From positions 124,001 to 188,000 of the forward strand of contig JBMNCR010000034.1 in NCBI GenBank assembly GCA_049366695.1: 64,000 nt of DNA. Direction: 5' to 3'. The notes beneath the pieces are model-generated. The model saw nothing but the letters and a program-made list of their open reading frames with translations, was not told the DNA's origin and did not search any database. Of this stretch, positions 26,874 to 35,798 are shown one piece after another. This stretch comes from JBMNCR01 sp049366695 (GTDB lineage: Bacteria > Bacillota > Clostridia > Eubacteriales > Alkalibacteraceae). Each line of letters begins with the position of its first letter. Within the stretch, counting starts at the first letter, position 1. The translations under genes and the position numbers were made by a program.

Positions 26874-28877
26874 TTAAATAGTATTATTTTCATCATCTGT
26901 AGTATACAGTATTTTTTTTCCCACTAAATACGAATATCCTGCCATAATATAAAATACATTTTCACGATCTGTAAAAACTTTTAGCACATTTTTATAATCA
27001 TAGTACTCATGAAACCGATTCAGAATAGCTTCGGTGAATATAGTCATTTTATTATATTGAATCAATTTTTCGAGTACATCATTATATAAATTCAGAACTT
27101 CTTTGCTATTTATACCATTAAATTGTATCCTATTTAAAATTGGTTTCTTTTTATGATTTTTTTGGACTTGTGCAAAAGCCACTCTATTAATTAACATACC
27201 TAAATAAAATAATGCTTTAGCATTTTGTGCAAATCCTCTATTATCTAAAAATTTTTCTATTTCTCGAATAAAAGTATTAATTTCTTCTACAGGTGTTTCT
27301 ATATTGTTCATATTTTCATCTATCCTTTCCTCAAATTTAAAAATATTTTCTTCGAGCAAACCTAAATCCTGACATGATTTCATTAAAGTAATATAAGAAA
27401 AAACCTGATTTTTTATAAAAAAATCTTCCTTGCCACCTATATAATCTGATAATCCCATATTATAAAAATTATCAATTCTAGTTTTACTCAATTGCTTACA
27501 CCCTTTTTCAAGAGCTTCACACGCATAGTCAAATAAAATATCGCTTTTAATTTTTTCTTTCATAAGTAAAGCTTTATAAAAAGAAAGAACTCTTCCAATA
27601 TCCAGTTGTTCCTTCTTCTTATTAGTTTTAACAGGAATCATTTTGTAAATTAAACCTAACGTTAAAACAGTTGAATATAGCTCATTATTTAAACTATTAT
27701 TACGAAAAGTATTCATAATTTTAATTAATCTAATCATAGTTACTTCTTCAATTGTTTTGATTATTGATATGGAGTTACCATCTGTTTTATAAAAAATATA
27801 ATTAACGCTATATTGTTTAAGATTACTGATATTTGATTCGTCTTCAATTTCATTTATCCATTTATTTAAATCTTCTCTATTGAATGCTAAGTCAACAGTT
27901 TCTTTAAGTGATGACAAATATTTATAATCAAATGACTCCATTAACCCCTCAGGAATTATAAATACATTTTCTCCAGCAATTGTCCCCCTAAATTGATTAC
28001 TAACAACTTTCTCTCCAGATTTAAGTTTTTGATAACATTGTTTACACACAGAAAAGTTATTATCATAGTTTCCAAAATTGGATGCATAATTTTTTGTTGT
28101 AGTGACAAATATCTTATTAATTCCAGATGTAGATAAATTTTTCGAATATTTACTACTAACATCAGGTTTTTTTTGTTTACAGATATAACATGTCTTTTCT
28201 GAATTATTCTTTTCTACTTCTGATTGATCAAATTCATTTACTATTTTAACCAATTTCAAATAGTCTACATGCTTTGATAAAATTATCTCTTCATCATCTT
28301 GAATTATTTTGGGCACGATAAGTGTATATTTATTGTTTTTATTTGCATCTTGAATAAATAATCTTATAAATTGATCATAGTTATATTTTTCCTCATTAAT
28401 AATAATATTTTTATTTTTACATCTTATTTTGTTATTTGGATTTTCTGATAAAATGGAGAATTTGTTTAGATTTATTTGCCCTTGTCCCTGCTTATCTGAT
28501 AAATAGACCATTCCTTTTTTATTTAACAATCCTATAAGTGAGGCCAATTCTTGTTTATCCATTTCATTATTTTTTAGTAAACTATAAAGATCACTAAATG
28601 CACTTTGTAATAAATAATTTAGACTTCCAATTTCTCTCGTTAAATAAAATTGAGGACCATTTCCACGTTTATTTCCAAAGTAAAAGTATTCATAAACAGA
28701 CTTATCATTCATTTTTTTATCGAGTTCAAAATATATTTCTTCTTTTTTTAAATCAAAAACTAGAAATACAATAAAATTCTCTTTTTTATCATTTAAAGTA
28801 ACATTTTTAATTATTGCGTCCATTGGATTACTCACAATATAGTTTCCTATCATTGATGTAAGTTTTGGCAAACTCAT
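26874..28877 (-). CDS. cas8b: Cascade large subunit Cas8b (Csh1/TM1802 family)
   Basis: A 667-residue large subunit expected to recognise the PAM and recruit Cas3. A Cys4 zinc-finger-like motif is visible, CYICKQKK (about residue 224) paired with CKQCYQK (about 272), as in TM1802-type Cas8b. The remainder is helical. GGAGGTG precedes the ATG. Its presence with Csh2-type Cas7 assigns the locus to subtype I-B. Confidence 0.93.
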   Translation of the reverse strand: MSLPKLTSMIGNYIVSNPMDAIIKNVTLNDKKENFIVFLVFDLKKEEIYFELDKKMNDKSVYEYFYFGNKRGNGPQFYLTREIGSLNYLLQSAFSDLYSLLKNNEMDKQELASLIGLLNKKGMVYLSDKQGQGQINLNKFSILSENPNNKIRCKNKNIIINEEKYNYDQFIRLFIQDANKNNKYTLIVPKIIQDDEEIILSKHVDYLKLVKIVNEFDQSEVEKNNSEKTCYICKQKKPDVSSKYSKNLSTSGINKIFVTTTKNYASNFGNYDNNFSVCKQCYQKLKSGEKVVSNQFRGTIAGENVFIIPEGLMESFDYKYLSSLKETVDLAFNREDLNKWINEIEDESNISNLKQYSVNYIFYKTDGNSISIIKTIEEVTMIRLIKIMNTFRNNSLNNELYSTVLTLGLIYKMIPVKTNKKKEQLDIGRVLSFYKALLMKEKIKSDILFDYACEALEKGCKQLSKTRIDNFYNMGLSDYIGGKEDFFIKNQVFSYITLMKSCQDLGLLEENIFKFEERIDENMNNIETPVEEINTFIREIEKFLDNRGFAQNAKALFYLGMLINRVAFAQVQKNHKKKPILNRIQFNGINSKEVLNLYNDVLEKLIQYNKMTIFTEAILNRFHEYYDYKNVLKVFTDRENVFYIMAGYSYLVGKKILYTTDDENNTI

Positions 28878-28944
28878 TTATACACCTCCATACTATTATC
28901 TTAATTTTTTGTTGTATTTTTTGTCATAAATATACCTATAAGTA

Positions 28945-29685
28945 TTACCACATCACCTCCACACATCCATACCCCTGTGCATTTTTACTACCAAATCCGG
29001 CATCCACTCCCATTTGTAGTAGATCTACAGGTCCTGTTACTTTTATCCTTCCCTCATACCCCCTTATTTCAATACCCTTGTAGAAACTTTTTCTCATTCT
29101 CATATTTCCTAAAGGTTTTATTTGAACCATTCTCTCAGGAGGTTGTAATTGATAAAATGCTTCATATTTTTTCTTTAGATTATTTGTAATGATTTCATCA
29201 TAATCAGCATCTCCAGGTTGATAATAGCAAGTACGCTTTTTACCGTCCGCCTTGTATAATGTGCTATAAGCAACAATAGGGGAAAGTGTTTTAAGCTTTA
29301 TTATTTCATTTTTAACTTTGATATCCTTTATGTTTATTTCTTTTATTTCAATTTCTTGATTTCCTAAATATAATTCTTTTGACTTTACAATAAGTTGACC
29401 AATTTCATTGTAAAATTCATTAATAGGACTACTTATTACTATCTCAGCATCAGGAGAAAAAATAATCGTTTTATTAGTTTTTATAAACTCATAGGATCCC
29501 TTTAGTTTAGAAAAGGCAAATAACTTGTAGGTACGACTATTAATTGGAAAACCTTCTGTATGTAAAAATTCTGCAAGTTTTAGATTAATATTATTATAGA
29601 TAAAAGCTTGTAATAAATTGTTATAATTAACTGGTAAAATCAGTTCATCATTATTCTTATTCGTTATTTTTAATCTCAATTGCAT
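28945..29685 (-). CDS. cas6: CRISPR RNA endoribonuclease Cas6
   Basis: A 246-residue RAMP ribonuclease that cuts within the repeat to leave the ATTGAAAC handle. The C-terminal glycine-rich loop is GFGSKNAQGYGCVEV (about residues 230-244). A candidate catalytic His occurs early, in FLHTEGFPI (about 42). AAGGAGA precedes the ATG. It is the first cas gene, 66 bp after the WYL regulator. Confidence 0.94.
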   Translation of the reverse strand: MQLRLKITNKNNDELILPVNYNNLLQAFIYNNINLKLAEFLHTEGFPINSRTYKLFAFSKLKGSYEFIKTNKTIIFSPDAEIVISSPINEFYNEIGQLIVKSKELYLGNQEIEIKEINIKDIKVKNEIIKLKTLSPIVAYSTLYKADGKKRTCYYQPGDADYDEIITNNLKKKYEAFYQLQPPERMVQIKPLGNMRMRKSFYKGIEIRGYEGRIKVTGPVDLLQMGVDAGFGSKNAQGYGCVEVMW

Positions 29686-29751
29686 TGGATATCTCTCCTT
29701 TTAGGTATCATATTCATAATCTACTCTGTTTTACATATCCATTCTACCCCC

Positions 29752-30744
29752 TTACATGGACGTCTCCTGTCCTGTTTGCAAATTTTTATTGTTTTCTACA
29801 TCGTATTTTCTTAACATACTTTCAATAACCTCCTTAATCTCCTCCCTCAAACTCTCTGGCTCAAGTACCGTAACACAATCTCGCATGCTAAGTATCCAAT
29901 TGATAATTTCAGTTTTTCCTTTCATAGTTGCTTCGTAAATAATACTATCGTCATCTAATTGTGTAATTTTTTGATTGGGGCTGTATATTTTTTCTGAAAC
30001 AATTTGAGAAAATGGTTTTGTTATCTTTAGCTTTAAATTCAGCTCATAATCTTTAAATATTCCGAAACAGTCTTTAAGATAGGTTTGAAATTTGAAGTCA
30101 TTGTCTAAGATGAAATTTTCTTCTACTATTTCATATTCTAAAATTCTATTGAGTTTAAAATCTAATATCTTATTTCTATTTTCACAATATGCCACAAAAT
30201 ACGTATCACCTCCATATTGAAAAATACCATAAGGATGTATAATTCTTTCTTTTAGTCCAGAGGATAGGGAAACATATTTCATATTTATTTTTTGTTTTAA
30301 TAGAATAGCTGCTTGAATATCAATTATCTTTTCTCTTACATCATCAGTCTTATAAGATGCTGCCGGTTGCTTTACTAAAAATGAATTGTTGATATTTGAA
30401 TGTGGTCCTTCTTTTCTAGTAGCCATAATTTTATCAATCATTAGAGAATAATCTTTTAAAAAGGGATACCCTTCTGCATCTAATCTTTTCTTTATCAGTT
30501 CTAAAATTGTTATTTCTTCTTCTGTAACACCTACTTGCCATAGAAAGTGATCATCATTAATAAAATATCCTCCATATCTTCCGGCTTCACATTCAATAAA
30601 TATACCAGCTTGATCCAATTTTTCTCTATATCGTTGTATTTGTCTTTCAGAAATCTCTAATATATTCGACAATTCCTTCTTTGTTTTCTTTCCTCTGCTT
30701 TTTAAAATAATCAACATTTTTAATGCATTACCAATTTCACTCAT
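29752..30744 (-). CDS. HTH-WYL transcriptional regulator of the CRISPR locus
   Basis: A 330-residue protein with an N-terminal helix-turn-helix (KKTKKELSNILEISERQIQR, about residues 19-38) and a WYL ligand-sensing domain (about 140-215) followed by a WCX-like C-terminus. WYL regulators often sit beside CRISPR and other defence systems and respond to nucleic acid or nucleotide signals. It points in the same direction as the cas operon and immediately upstream, so it probably regulates it and itself. GGGTG precedes the ATG. A TATAAT lies about 30 bp upstream. Confidence 0.88.
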   Translation of the reverse strand: MSEIGNALKMLIILKSRGKKTKKELSNILEISERQIQRYREKLDQAGIFIECEAGRYGGYFINDDHFLWQVGVTEEEITILELIKKRLDAEGYPFLKDYSLMIDKIMATRKEGPHSNINNSFLVKQPAASYKTDDVREKIIDIQAAILLKQKINMKYVSLSSGLKERIIHPYGIFQYGGDTYFVAYCENRNKILDFKLNRILEYEIVEENFILDNDFKFQTYLKDCFGIFKDYELNLKLKITKPFSQIVSEKIYSPNQKITQLDDDSIIYEATMKGKTEIINWILSMRDCVTVLEPESLREEIKEVIESMLRKYDVENNKNLQTGQETSM

Positions 30745-30920
30745 AATTCAACACCCATCACAAAATTATATCCAATGAGTGTATTCGACATTTTTAAATA
30801 ATATCCTTCCTTTTATATATAAATATTTTATTTTTTGGCATTTTTCTGTATAATAACAGTAATTACATTAACAGGCATTATAATTGCTAAAATCATTTTA
30901 ATGAAAGGATAACTAAATAT

Positions 30921-31616
30921 TTGATTAATAAGATTTTACTTAAAAAGACTTTGGCCATTATTTTATATATAGCAGGATTATTATTTTCTTTATATATAGC
31001 CAACTTGATGCTCAACCCATATACATGTTTTGATATTGAAGGATTACTTGTGAGTACGCTTTTCTTTTGTGTTCCAACAGGATTTGCTACATTTTTATTG
31101 ATTTCAATCACACAAGATGAACAGAAGAAATATAAATTGATAAAAATATTAATATATATGCTATTTTTCTTCTATATCTTATTACTATTATCAATTTTGT
31201 TTTTTAGAGGTATGAGAGTATATAATTTTAGTAATAGAAATAGTTTTAACCTACATATACAACTTAATGCAAATTTTGTTCCTTTTAAAACCATTTTCAA
31301 CTATATATACTATTTTTTAAACGATACCATAAATAAAAATATTATTATTGAAAACCTTTTAGGAAACCTTCTATTATTTGCGCCTATGGGAATTTTTTTA
31401 CCATGTTTATTTAGTAGATTAAAATCGTATAAAAAATTTATTATAACCTTGTTAATTATTTTAGTTGGAGTAGAAACAGCACAATTGATAACGTATTCCG
31501 GTAGTTTTGATATAGATGATATTATACTTAATTTAACAGGAGCAGTTTGTTTTTTGAAATTTTGGAATTTAAAATTTGTTCAACAATTTCTTGTAAAAAT
31601 ATACGTTATTAAATAA
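30921..31616 (+). CDS. VanZ-like membrane protein
   Basis: A 231-residue integral membrane protein with about five or six hydrophobic helices and the VanZ-family core ENLLGNLLLFAPMGIFLP (about residues 140-157), followed by GVETAQLITYSGSFDIDDI (about 183-201). VanZ relatives are linked to low-level teicoplanin resistance or to phosphatase or transport roles, but most are uncharacterised. The start is TTG with AAAGGAT 10 nt upstream. It diverges from the WYL gene. Confidence 0.85.
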   Translation: MINKILLKKTLAIILYIAGLLFSLYIANLMLNPYTCFDIEGLLVSTLFFCVPTGFATFLLISITQDEQKKYKLIKILIYMLFFFYILLLLSILFFRGMRVYNFSNRNSFNLHIQLNANFVPFKTIFNYIYYFLNDTINKNIIIENLLGNLLLFAPMGIFLPCLFSRLKSYKKFIITLLIILVGVETAQLITYSGSFDIDDIILNLTGAVCFLKFWNLKFVQQFLVKIYVIK

Positions 31617-31642
31617 ACCTTTATAAAGCATATATACTATCT

Positions 31643-32509
31643 TTAATCAATAAACCTCATCAACTCATCCTTTGTAAAGGTATATTCTGGAGTTTTTAGT
31701 TCTTCTCCAAAATTAATCGAATACCATGGACTTAGAGATTTGTTTTCTAGATTTTTAAGAATATGCATATCCTGTGCAGGAGTTGATCCTTGAGCTAATA
31801 GAAAGATTTTGTCTCCTGTTCTTGCGTTTATTGCCATATCTACGATTATTTCTATATGTCCTGGAGTTCCACCTCTCATAAAAACATCTCCTATATTCAT
31901 TTGTTGAAGGAAAATAGATTGCATCTCTTTGGATAATGAAAGTGTTCCTGCATACATATAAATCATTTCTAAGTAAGATTCAAATATATCTGTTGTATTT
32001 GCTGGATTAGATGTCTTTATCCATTGAGTTTCATTTCCCGTTACATTTATACGGTATCCTTCTATCCATTTAGAATAATCAACTCTAAAACCATTAGTAA
32101 TATTATAGTGTATCCTATCATACTCGCCTCGATTGTATAGATAATCAGCACGTAGATGCATGACTACATCTGCACATTGTTCTATATCTTTATCATCAAC
32201 TATTTCCATATCTACTATAGATATATGACTGGAATTTAACTTTTGTTTGCCGTTATAATATCTTACTGGAGTATCATATGATCTTACAGGTAAACTCCTC
32301 AAATAAGAAGCAAAAGAGCCTTCTTCTACCGATATCCTTTCATATCCTTCTGGTAGGATAAACCTTTCTTCAATAGTCATGCCCTCTTCATTGATATATT
32401 TATTATTTATAAAAAGATTTTGTTGAATGAATTGTAAAATAAAATGCCATTGAGACAGGATAAGGACAATAATAATCATAATAATAAAGGTAATAGTTTT
32501 CTTTCTCAT
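31643..32509 (-). CDS. DUF4846 family protein, membrane-anchored
   Basis: A 288-residue protein with one N-terminal hydrophobic segment (about residues 5-24) and a soluble domain of the DUF4846 type, with SYLRSLPVRS, CADVVMHLRADYLY and PGHIEIIVDMA as recognisable stretches. An upstream in-frame ATG (32536) is less likely, because TTGAGGTGA lies 6-7 nt before the ATG at 32509. It is convergent with the VanZ gene. The activity is unknown. Confidence 0.8.
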   Translation of the reverse strand: MRKKTITFIIMIIIVLILSQWHFILQFIQQNLFINNKYINEEGMTIEERFILPEGYERISVEEGSFASYLRSLPVRSYDTPVRYYNGKQKLNSSHISIVDMEIVDDKDIEQCADVVMHLRADYLYNRGEYDRIHYNITNGFRVDYSKWIEGYRINVTGNETQWIKTSNPANTTDIFESYLEMIYMYAGTLSLSKEMQSIFLQQMNIGDVFMRGGTPGHIEIIVDMAINARTGDKIFLLAQGSTPAQDMHILKNLENKSLSPWYSINFGEELKTPEYTFTKDELMRFID

Positions 32510-32704
32510 GATTTTCACCTCAATTTCTGAAATCATTTAACATTATACTGCTAAAATGTCTGAAATTAAAGTTTTTCCTTTTCATAGTATTTTTAGAAGT
32601 ACATAATCGATTCTAAGCAAAATTAGAATACTTAGCTTTACTGTAATACTCAATTTATTTATCTAGTTTCATTATTATGAAAAATAGCCTATTATAAAAT
32701 TTGT

Positions 32705-32755
32705 AATATAAAATAGGCTGTCTAGTCGGATTAATTCTTATTTGCTAGACAGCCT
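32705..32755 (-). terminator. Terminator hairpin of cassette 2
   Basis: A perfect 11-bp stem (32715-32725 with 32745-32755) is followed leftward by ATTTTAT. It is almost identical in stem sequence to the cassette 1 terminator at 18621-18663. Between it and the DUF4846 start (32510-32704) no gene is seen. Confidence 0.75.
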
Positions 32756-32769
32756 ATTAATATCTATAG

Positions 32770-32880
32770 TATAAATCTTCACAGTATCTCTTAGTCCTAC
32801 TTCTTCTGTAGGTTTTCAAATAAAAGTCATTGAAGCATAGCTAAAACTTTATCTTCTTCTAGTTCTCCTACGATTTCAAC
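32770..32880 (-). pseudogene. Relic of a corrinoid protein gene
   Basis: Read leftward, the first part encodes VGELEEDKVLAML, followed by a stop and frame change to DF. This matches VGELEEEKVLEMLNDF at the N-terminus of the corrinoid protein at 16396. A third frame then gives EVGLRDTVKI, matching EAGLRDSVKI from its C-terminal domain. The B12-ligand region between them is absent. So a methyltransferase-linked corrinoid gene has been lost by internal deletion and frameshift, leaving both ends between the membrane-protein gene and the terminator. The rest of 32881-32956 shows nothing recognisable. Confidence 0.65.
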
Positions 32881-32956
32881 TACACTTTCAATTCAATCAT
32901 AGTTTTATCAACTCTTTTGCCATATTAAAAATTTTATATTTGGTAAGTATTCTGCA

Positions 32957-33178
32957 TTATTTATTGGTATCCATTACTTTGTTTGATTGCCTAAAATACA
33001 TAAATAGACCCATAAATCCGCCCATAAATCCACTCAGCAATCCACTAATGCCGTTACCTACCGCATTTGCCATTACGCTATTTGGCATAGGTATTATAAA
33101 ATAGTTAATCAAAAAACTCATAATCAACCCCATTATTCCTCCCATTAATCCACTAATTAATAAGGCTTTTATATTCAT
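32957..33178 (-). CDS. Small glycine-zipper membrane protein (DUF2798-like), copy 2
   Basis: A 73-residue paralogue of the protein at 18359-18580, sharing 54 of 73 residues including GGIMGLIMSFLINYF and GFMGGFMGLFMYF. It has two transmembrane helices with GxxxG spacing and a charged tail. AAGGGG lies 7-8 nt before the ATG and defines the family start. A 17-bp stretch at 33086-33102 is identical to part of the CRISPR repeat. It is downstream of a UroD-family gene and a 43-residue frame, as in cassette 1. Confidence 0.8.
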   Translation of the reverse strand: MNIKALLISGLMGGIMGLIMSFLINYFIIPMPNSVMANAVGNGISGLLSGFMGGFMGLFMYFRQSNKVMDTNK

Positions 33179-33315
33179 ATAATATTCCCCTTTTTATTTT
33201 TACTTAATTTCCTATTTTTCTTAGATACCAACTAAAATATAATAAAATTGTGTGCTCATTTAATATCAGACAAATATTGTATAATATTATTCATCCATTT
33301 TAGTTATAGGTATAT

Positions 33316-33447
33316 TTACGAAGCAAGAGATATAAATTTAATAAATGTCATAAATCCTTCACGAACATTCTCATCATTAGGTAAAAAATCCAACTCATTT
33401 TCCTTTATTTCTTCAAATACTTCCAATAATGTCTTATTATCTTCCAT
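33316..33447 (-). CDS. 43-residue peptide linked to UroD-family methyltransferase, copy 2
   Basis: An ATG 11 bp after the methyltransferase stop, preceded by AGGGGGTT, gives 43 codons. The peptide is acidic and probably helical (LLEVFEEIKENELDFL) with a hydrophobic end (FMTFIKFISLAS). It occupies the same slot as the 41-residue frame at 18199, with only loose residue similarity, mainly in the tail. It is unknown in function and is probably translated, judging from its ribosome site. Confidence 0.55.
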   Translation of the reverse strand: MEDNKTLLEVFEEIKENELDFLPNDENVREGFMTFIKFISLAS

Positions 33448-33458
33448 GATTTAACCCC

Positions 33459-34619
33459 CTATTTATAAATTCCATACTCATGAACATAATTATTTACTGC
33501 AATAAGATTTTCTACATTTAAATCATCTTTAGATAACAATGCTCTGCTTGAAGTAAAGATATATCCACCACCAGGAGCACATTCATCCACAAGTCTTTTT
33601 GCATAATCAATACATTTTTCTTTATTATCATACTTCAACATATTTAATGGCATACCACCTGCTAGTGTAATATTGTCACCTATTTTTTTCTTTGCATTAA
33701 ATACGTTATCTTCTTCAAGAATACCTATTGCAAAGTTTTTCGGCATACTATTTAAAAACTCGTATTTAGATTCCCAATTTCCTTCCAAAAACATAACTAG
33801 CTTGCCTCCTAATTGATGAATGCGATTAAACATTCTTTCATAAGTAGGCCAGAAATATTTTTCAAATTGTTTTGGATTAATAAATGTTGGTACGTGCATC
33901 ATTGTAGCATAGAATGGAAATTCTGGAACAGACTCAGCATCTGGTGCAATCCCCATAATTTGATTTGCAAATTCTTCTAAAGCATTAATCCCTGCAAGTA
34001 AATCATCAGGATTTCTTCTTAAATCCATAGATATACCCTTAAATCCCCTTAAATAATCAAAAATAATATCCATTGGAGGATATGCTATATTAGAGCTTAA
34101 AACTGGCATATTGTATTTATTTTTTAATACTTCTAATAACTTTCCTTGAGCAGCACTTTTAAATTTCCAATGATTAACTAAATCTTTTATTGCATTATAA
34201 TTTTCTGGATAGCCTTTTGATAATTTTTCTGCTTTCCTTGGCACCATAGTATTAAACATATATCCCATAGGATCTTTTACTAATTCAGAATATTCTTCAG
34301 CTCTCATCGGAGATATTTCTGTGTGTTGGACTGTTTGACCATCTTCTGATATGAAATGTCCTTTACAACCTATAAGCCTAGCACTTTTCGCGTCAAAAGC
34401 CAATCCACTAACAAAAGCAGCATCTGAATAAACATCTCCATGGGGTTTACTGTATATTTCTATTTCTTTTTCAGGATTATCTTCCATTTCTTTTATAGTA
34501 CTGTTTGCATACGAAACACTCCAAGTTTCAAACATGGACAAAATAGGTACTTTGTCAGGTTCTTGATGACTTACTGTAGTTAAAATACGTTCTACTTTTT
34601 CTTGATATGTATCTCCCAT
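33459..34619 (-). CDS. UroD-family corrinoid methyltransferase (second cassette)
   Basis: A 386-residue UroD-fold methyltransferase related to the one at 17032, with shared stretches such as PPMDIIFDYLRGFKGI, AGGMPLNMLKYDNKEKC and CAPGGGYIFTSS. AGGAGTGA precedes the ATG. Unlike the first copy it has no intact corrinoid gene beside it, only a relic downstream and a cap-only gene 3 kb away, so it may use the carriers at 14242 or 16396. Transcription probably starts at the promoter at 34784-34813, under a dyad suited to the divergent TetR regulator. The substrate is unknown. Confidence 0.86.
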   Translation of the reverse strand: MGDTYQEKVERILTTVSHQEPDKVPILSMFETWSVSYANSTIKEMEDNPEKEIEIYSKPHGDVYSDAAFVSGLAFDAKSARLIGCKGHFISEDGQTVQHTEISPMRAEEYSELVKDPMGYMFNTMVPRKAEKLSKGYPENYNAIKDLVNHWKFKSAAQGKLLEVLKNKYNMPVLSSNIAYPPMDIIFDYLRGFKGISMDLRRNPDDLLAGINALEEFANQIMGIAPDAESVPEFPFYATMMHVPTFINPKQFEKYFWPTYERMFNRIHQLGGKLVMFLEGNWESKYEFLNSMPKNFAIGILEEDNVFNAKKKIGDNITLAGGMPLNMLKYDNKEKCIDYAKRLVDECAPGGGYIFTSSRALLSKDDLNVENLIAVNNYVHEYGIYK

Positions 34620-34746
34620 AGCTTATCACTCCTCAATTAAAATTTTATAAACATAATTCATAGATATTCATTCATTAATTGAGCAACTAAATTCAATTGC
34701 ATAATTAACAATAATTTTAGATATTGTGCACCATATCTAAATACGC

Positions 34747-34813
34747 ATACTATTCCTACCGTGGTAGCTACCATGGTAGGAATAGTATATCAAATTATAT
34801 TTTGCTTTGTCAA
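34747..34813 (-). promoter_or_regulatory. Promoter with tandem-dyad operator between methyltransferase and TetR genes
   Basis: Leftward TTGACA (34808-34813), an 18-bp spacer and TATACT (34784-34789) form a good sigma-A promoter for the methyltransferase. Immediately downstream and overlapping the -10 is a 42-bp palindrome (34747-34788) with one mismatched pair. It is built of two 12-bp units, CTACCGTGGTAG and CTACCATGGTAG. This is a likely operator of the TetR-family protein at 34943. Confidence 0.7.
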
Positions 34814-34942
34814 TACAATATTGTACATTAAACTATATTTATTTTTATTATTATTTATTTCAAATTAAATCTAATCTTAATTTTTGTATGTTATACTATA
34901 TATTGATTGATACAATTATGAATATTTTGAATGGTGGCATCT

Positions 34943-35608
34943 ATGGAAAAAAAATCAAATACCAAAGAAGTAATAATTGAAAATGCAATAAAACTTTTTT
35001 ATGAATTAGGATATGAAGAAACTACATTGAGAAAAATCGCTGCAGAGAGCGGATTTTCGCACGTCGCTCTTTTTAGCTATTTTAAAACCAAAGGCGAATT
35101 AGCAGCAATATTAATAGATCGTTATTTAAAAAGTCTAGTGCAAATAACAAGAGATTTTATTCTAAATAATAAACTTTATTCAGATAATTATATTTATCAT
35201 TACTTATTCTACTGGGGTATTCATTATAAAATATTGGTAGCTGATAAAAAACTTTCTAAATTTTATTTTGAATTTTATAAAAATGCAAATATCGAATTTG
35301 TCGGAGCAACTTCAAATTATGGAAAATTTGTTTTTATTGAACTTTTCAACTTTAAATACCAAAAAACTGAAATAGATATGTTTCTAGATTTTACTACAAT
35401 TTCAAATATTGATGTTACTTTAGCTCATCTGTGTTTTGATAATAAAATTACTATAAGCAAGGCAGTAAAATATTTATTAAATTTCTTAAATGTCATGGAA
35501 TATTTTTATGAGAATATATCAAATGAAGAAATTGATGATTTTATTAATACCAATATTGAAACACTAAATTTAGATCAATTCGATATTTATCAGGACTTTT
35601 TACAGTAA
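34943..35608 (+). CDS. TetR-family transcriptional regulator
   Basis: A 221-residue regulator with an N-terminal TetR helix-turn-helix (LFYELGYEETTLRKIAAESG, about residues 15-34, then FSHVALFSYFKTKGEL) and a divergent ligand-binding helical domain. An in-frame ATG at 34931 precedes the GGTGG site, which fits the ATG at 34943. It diverges from the UroD-family methyltransferase with the tandem palindrome between, so it probably represses that gene and itself. The ligand is presumably the methylated substrate or a product. Confidence 0.88.
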   Translation: MEKKSNTKEVIIENAIKLFYELGYEETTLRKIAAESGFSHVALFSYFKTKGELAAILIDRYLKSLVQITRDFILNNKLYSDNYIYHYLFYWGIHYKILVADKKLSKFYFEFYKNANIEFVGATSNYGKFVFIELFNFKYQKTEIDMFLDFTTISNIDVTLAHLCFDNKITISKAVKYLLNFLNVMEYFYENISNEEIDDFINTNIETLNLDQFDIYQDFLQ

Positions 35609-35798
35609 TTACAATTAGTTAATATACCTAAAATTGGTTATTTTTTTATTTGATTCTTTACATTAGTGTAGGCATGAGCAGATTTATTGCGAACTCCTTT
35701 TTTTACTGTATATTAATTCATTATTTTCATCTAATAACCGTATGGTACCTTGTTCTTAAATATCATTTTATAATATAATTATAAATAGAGGTGAAAAC

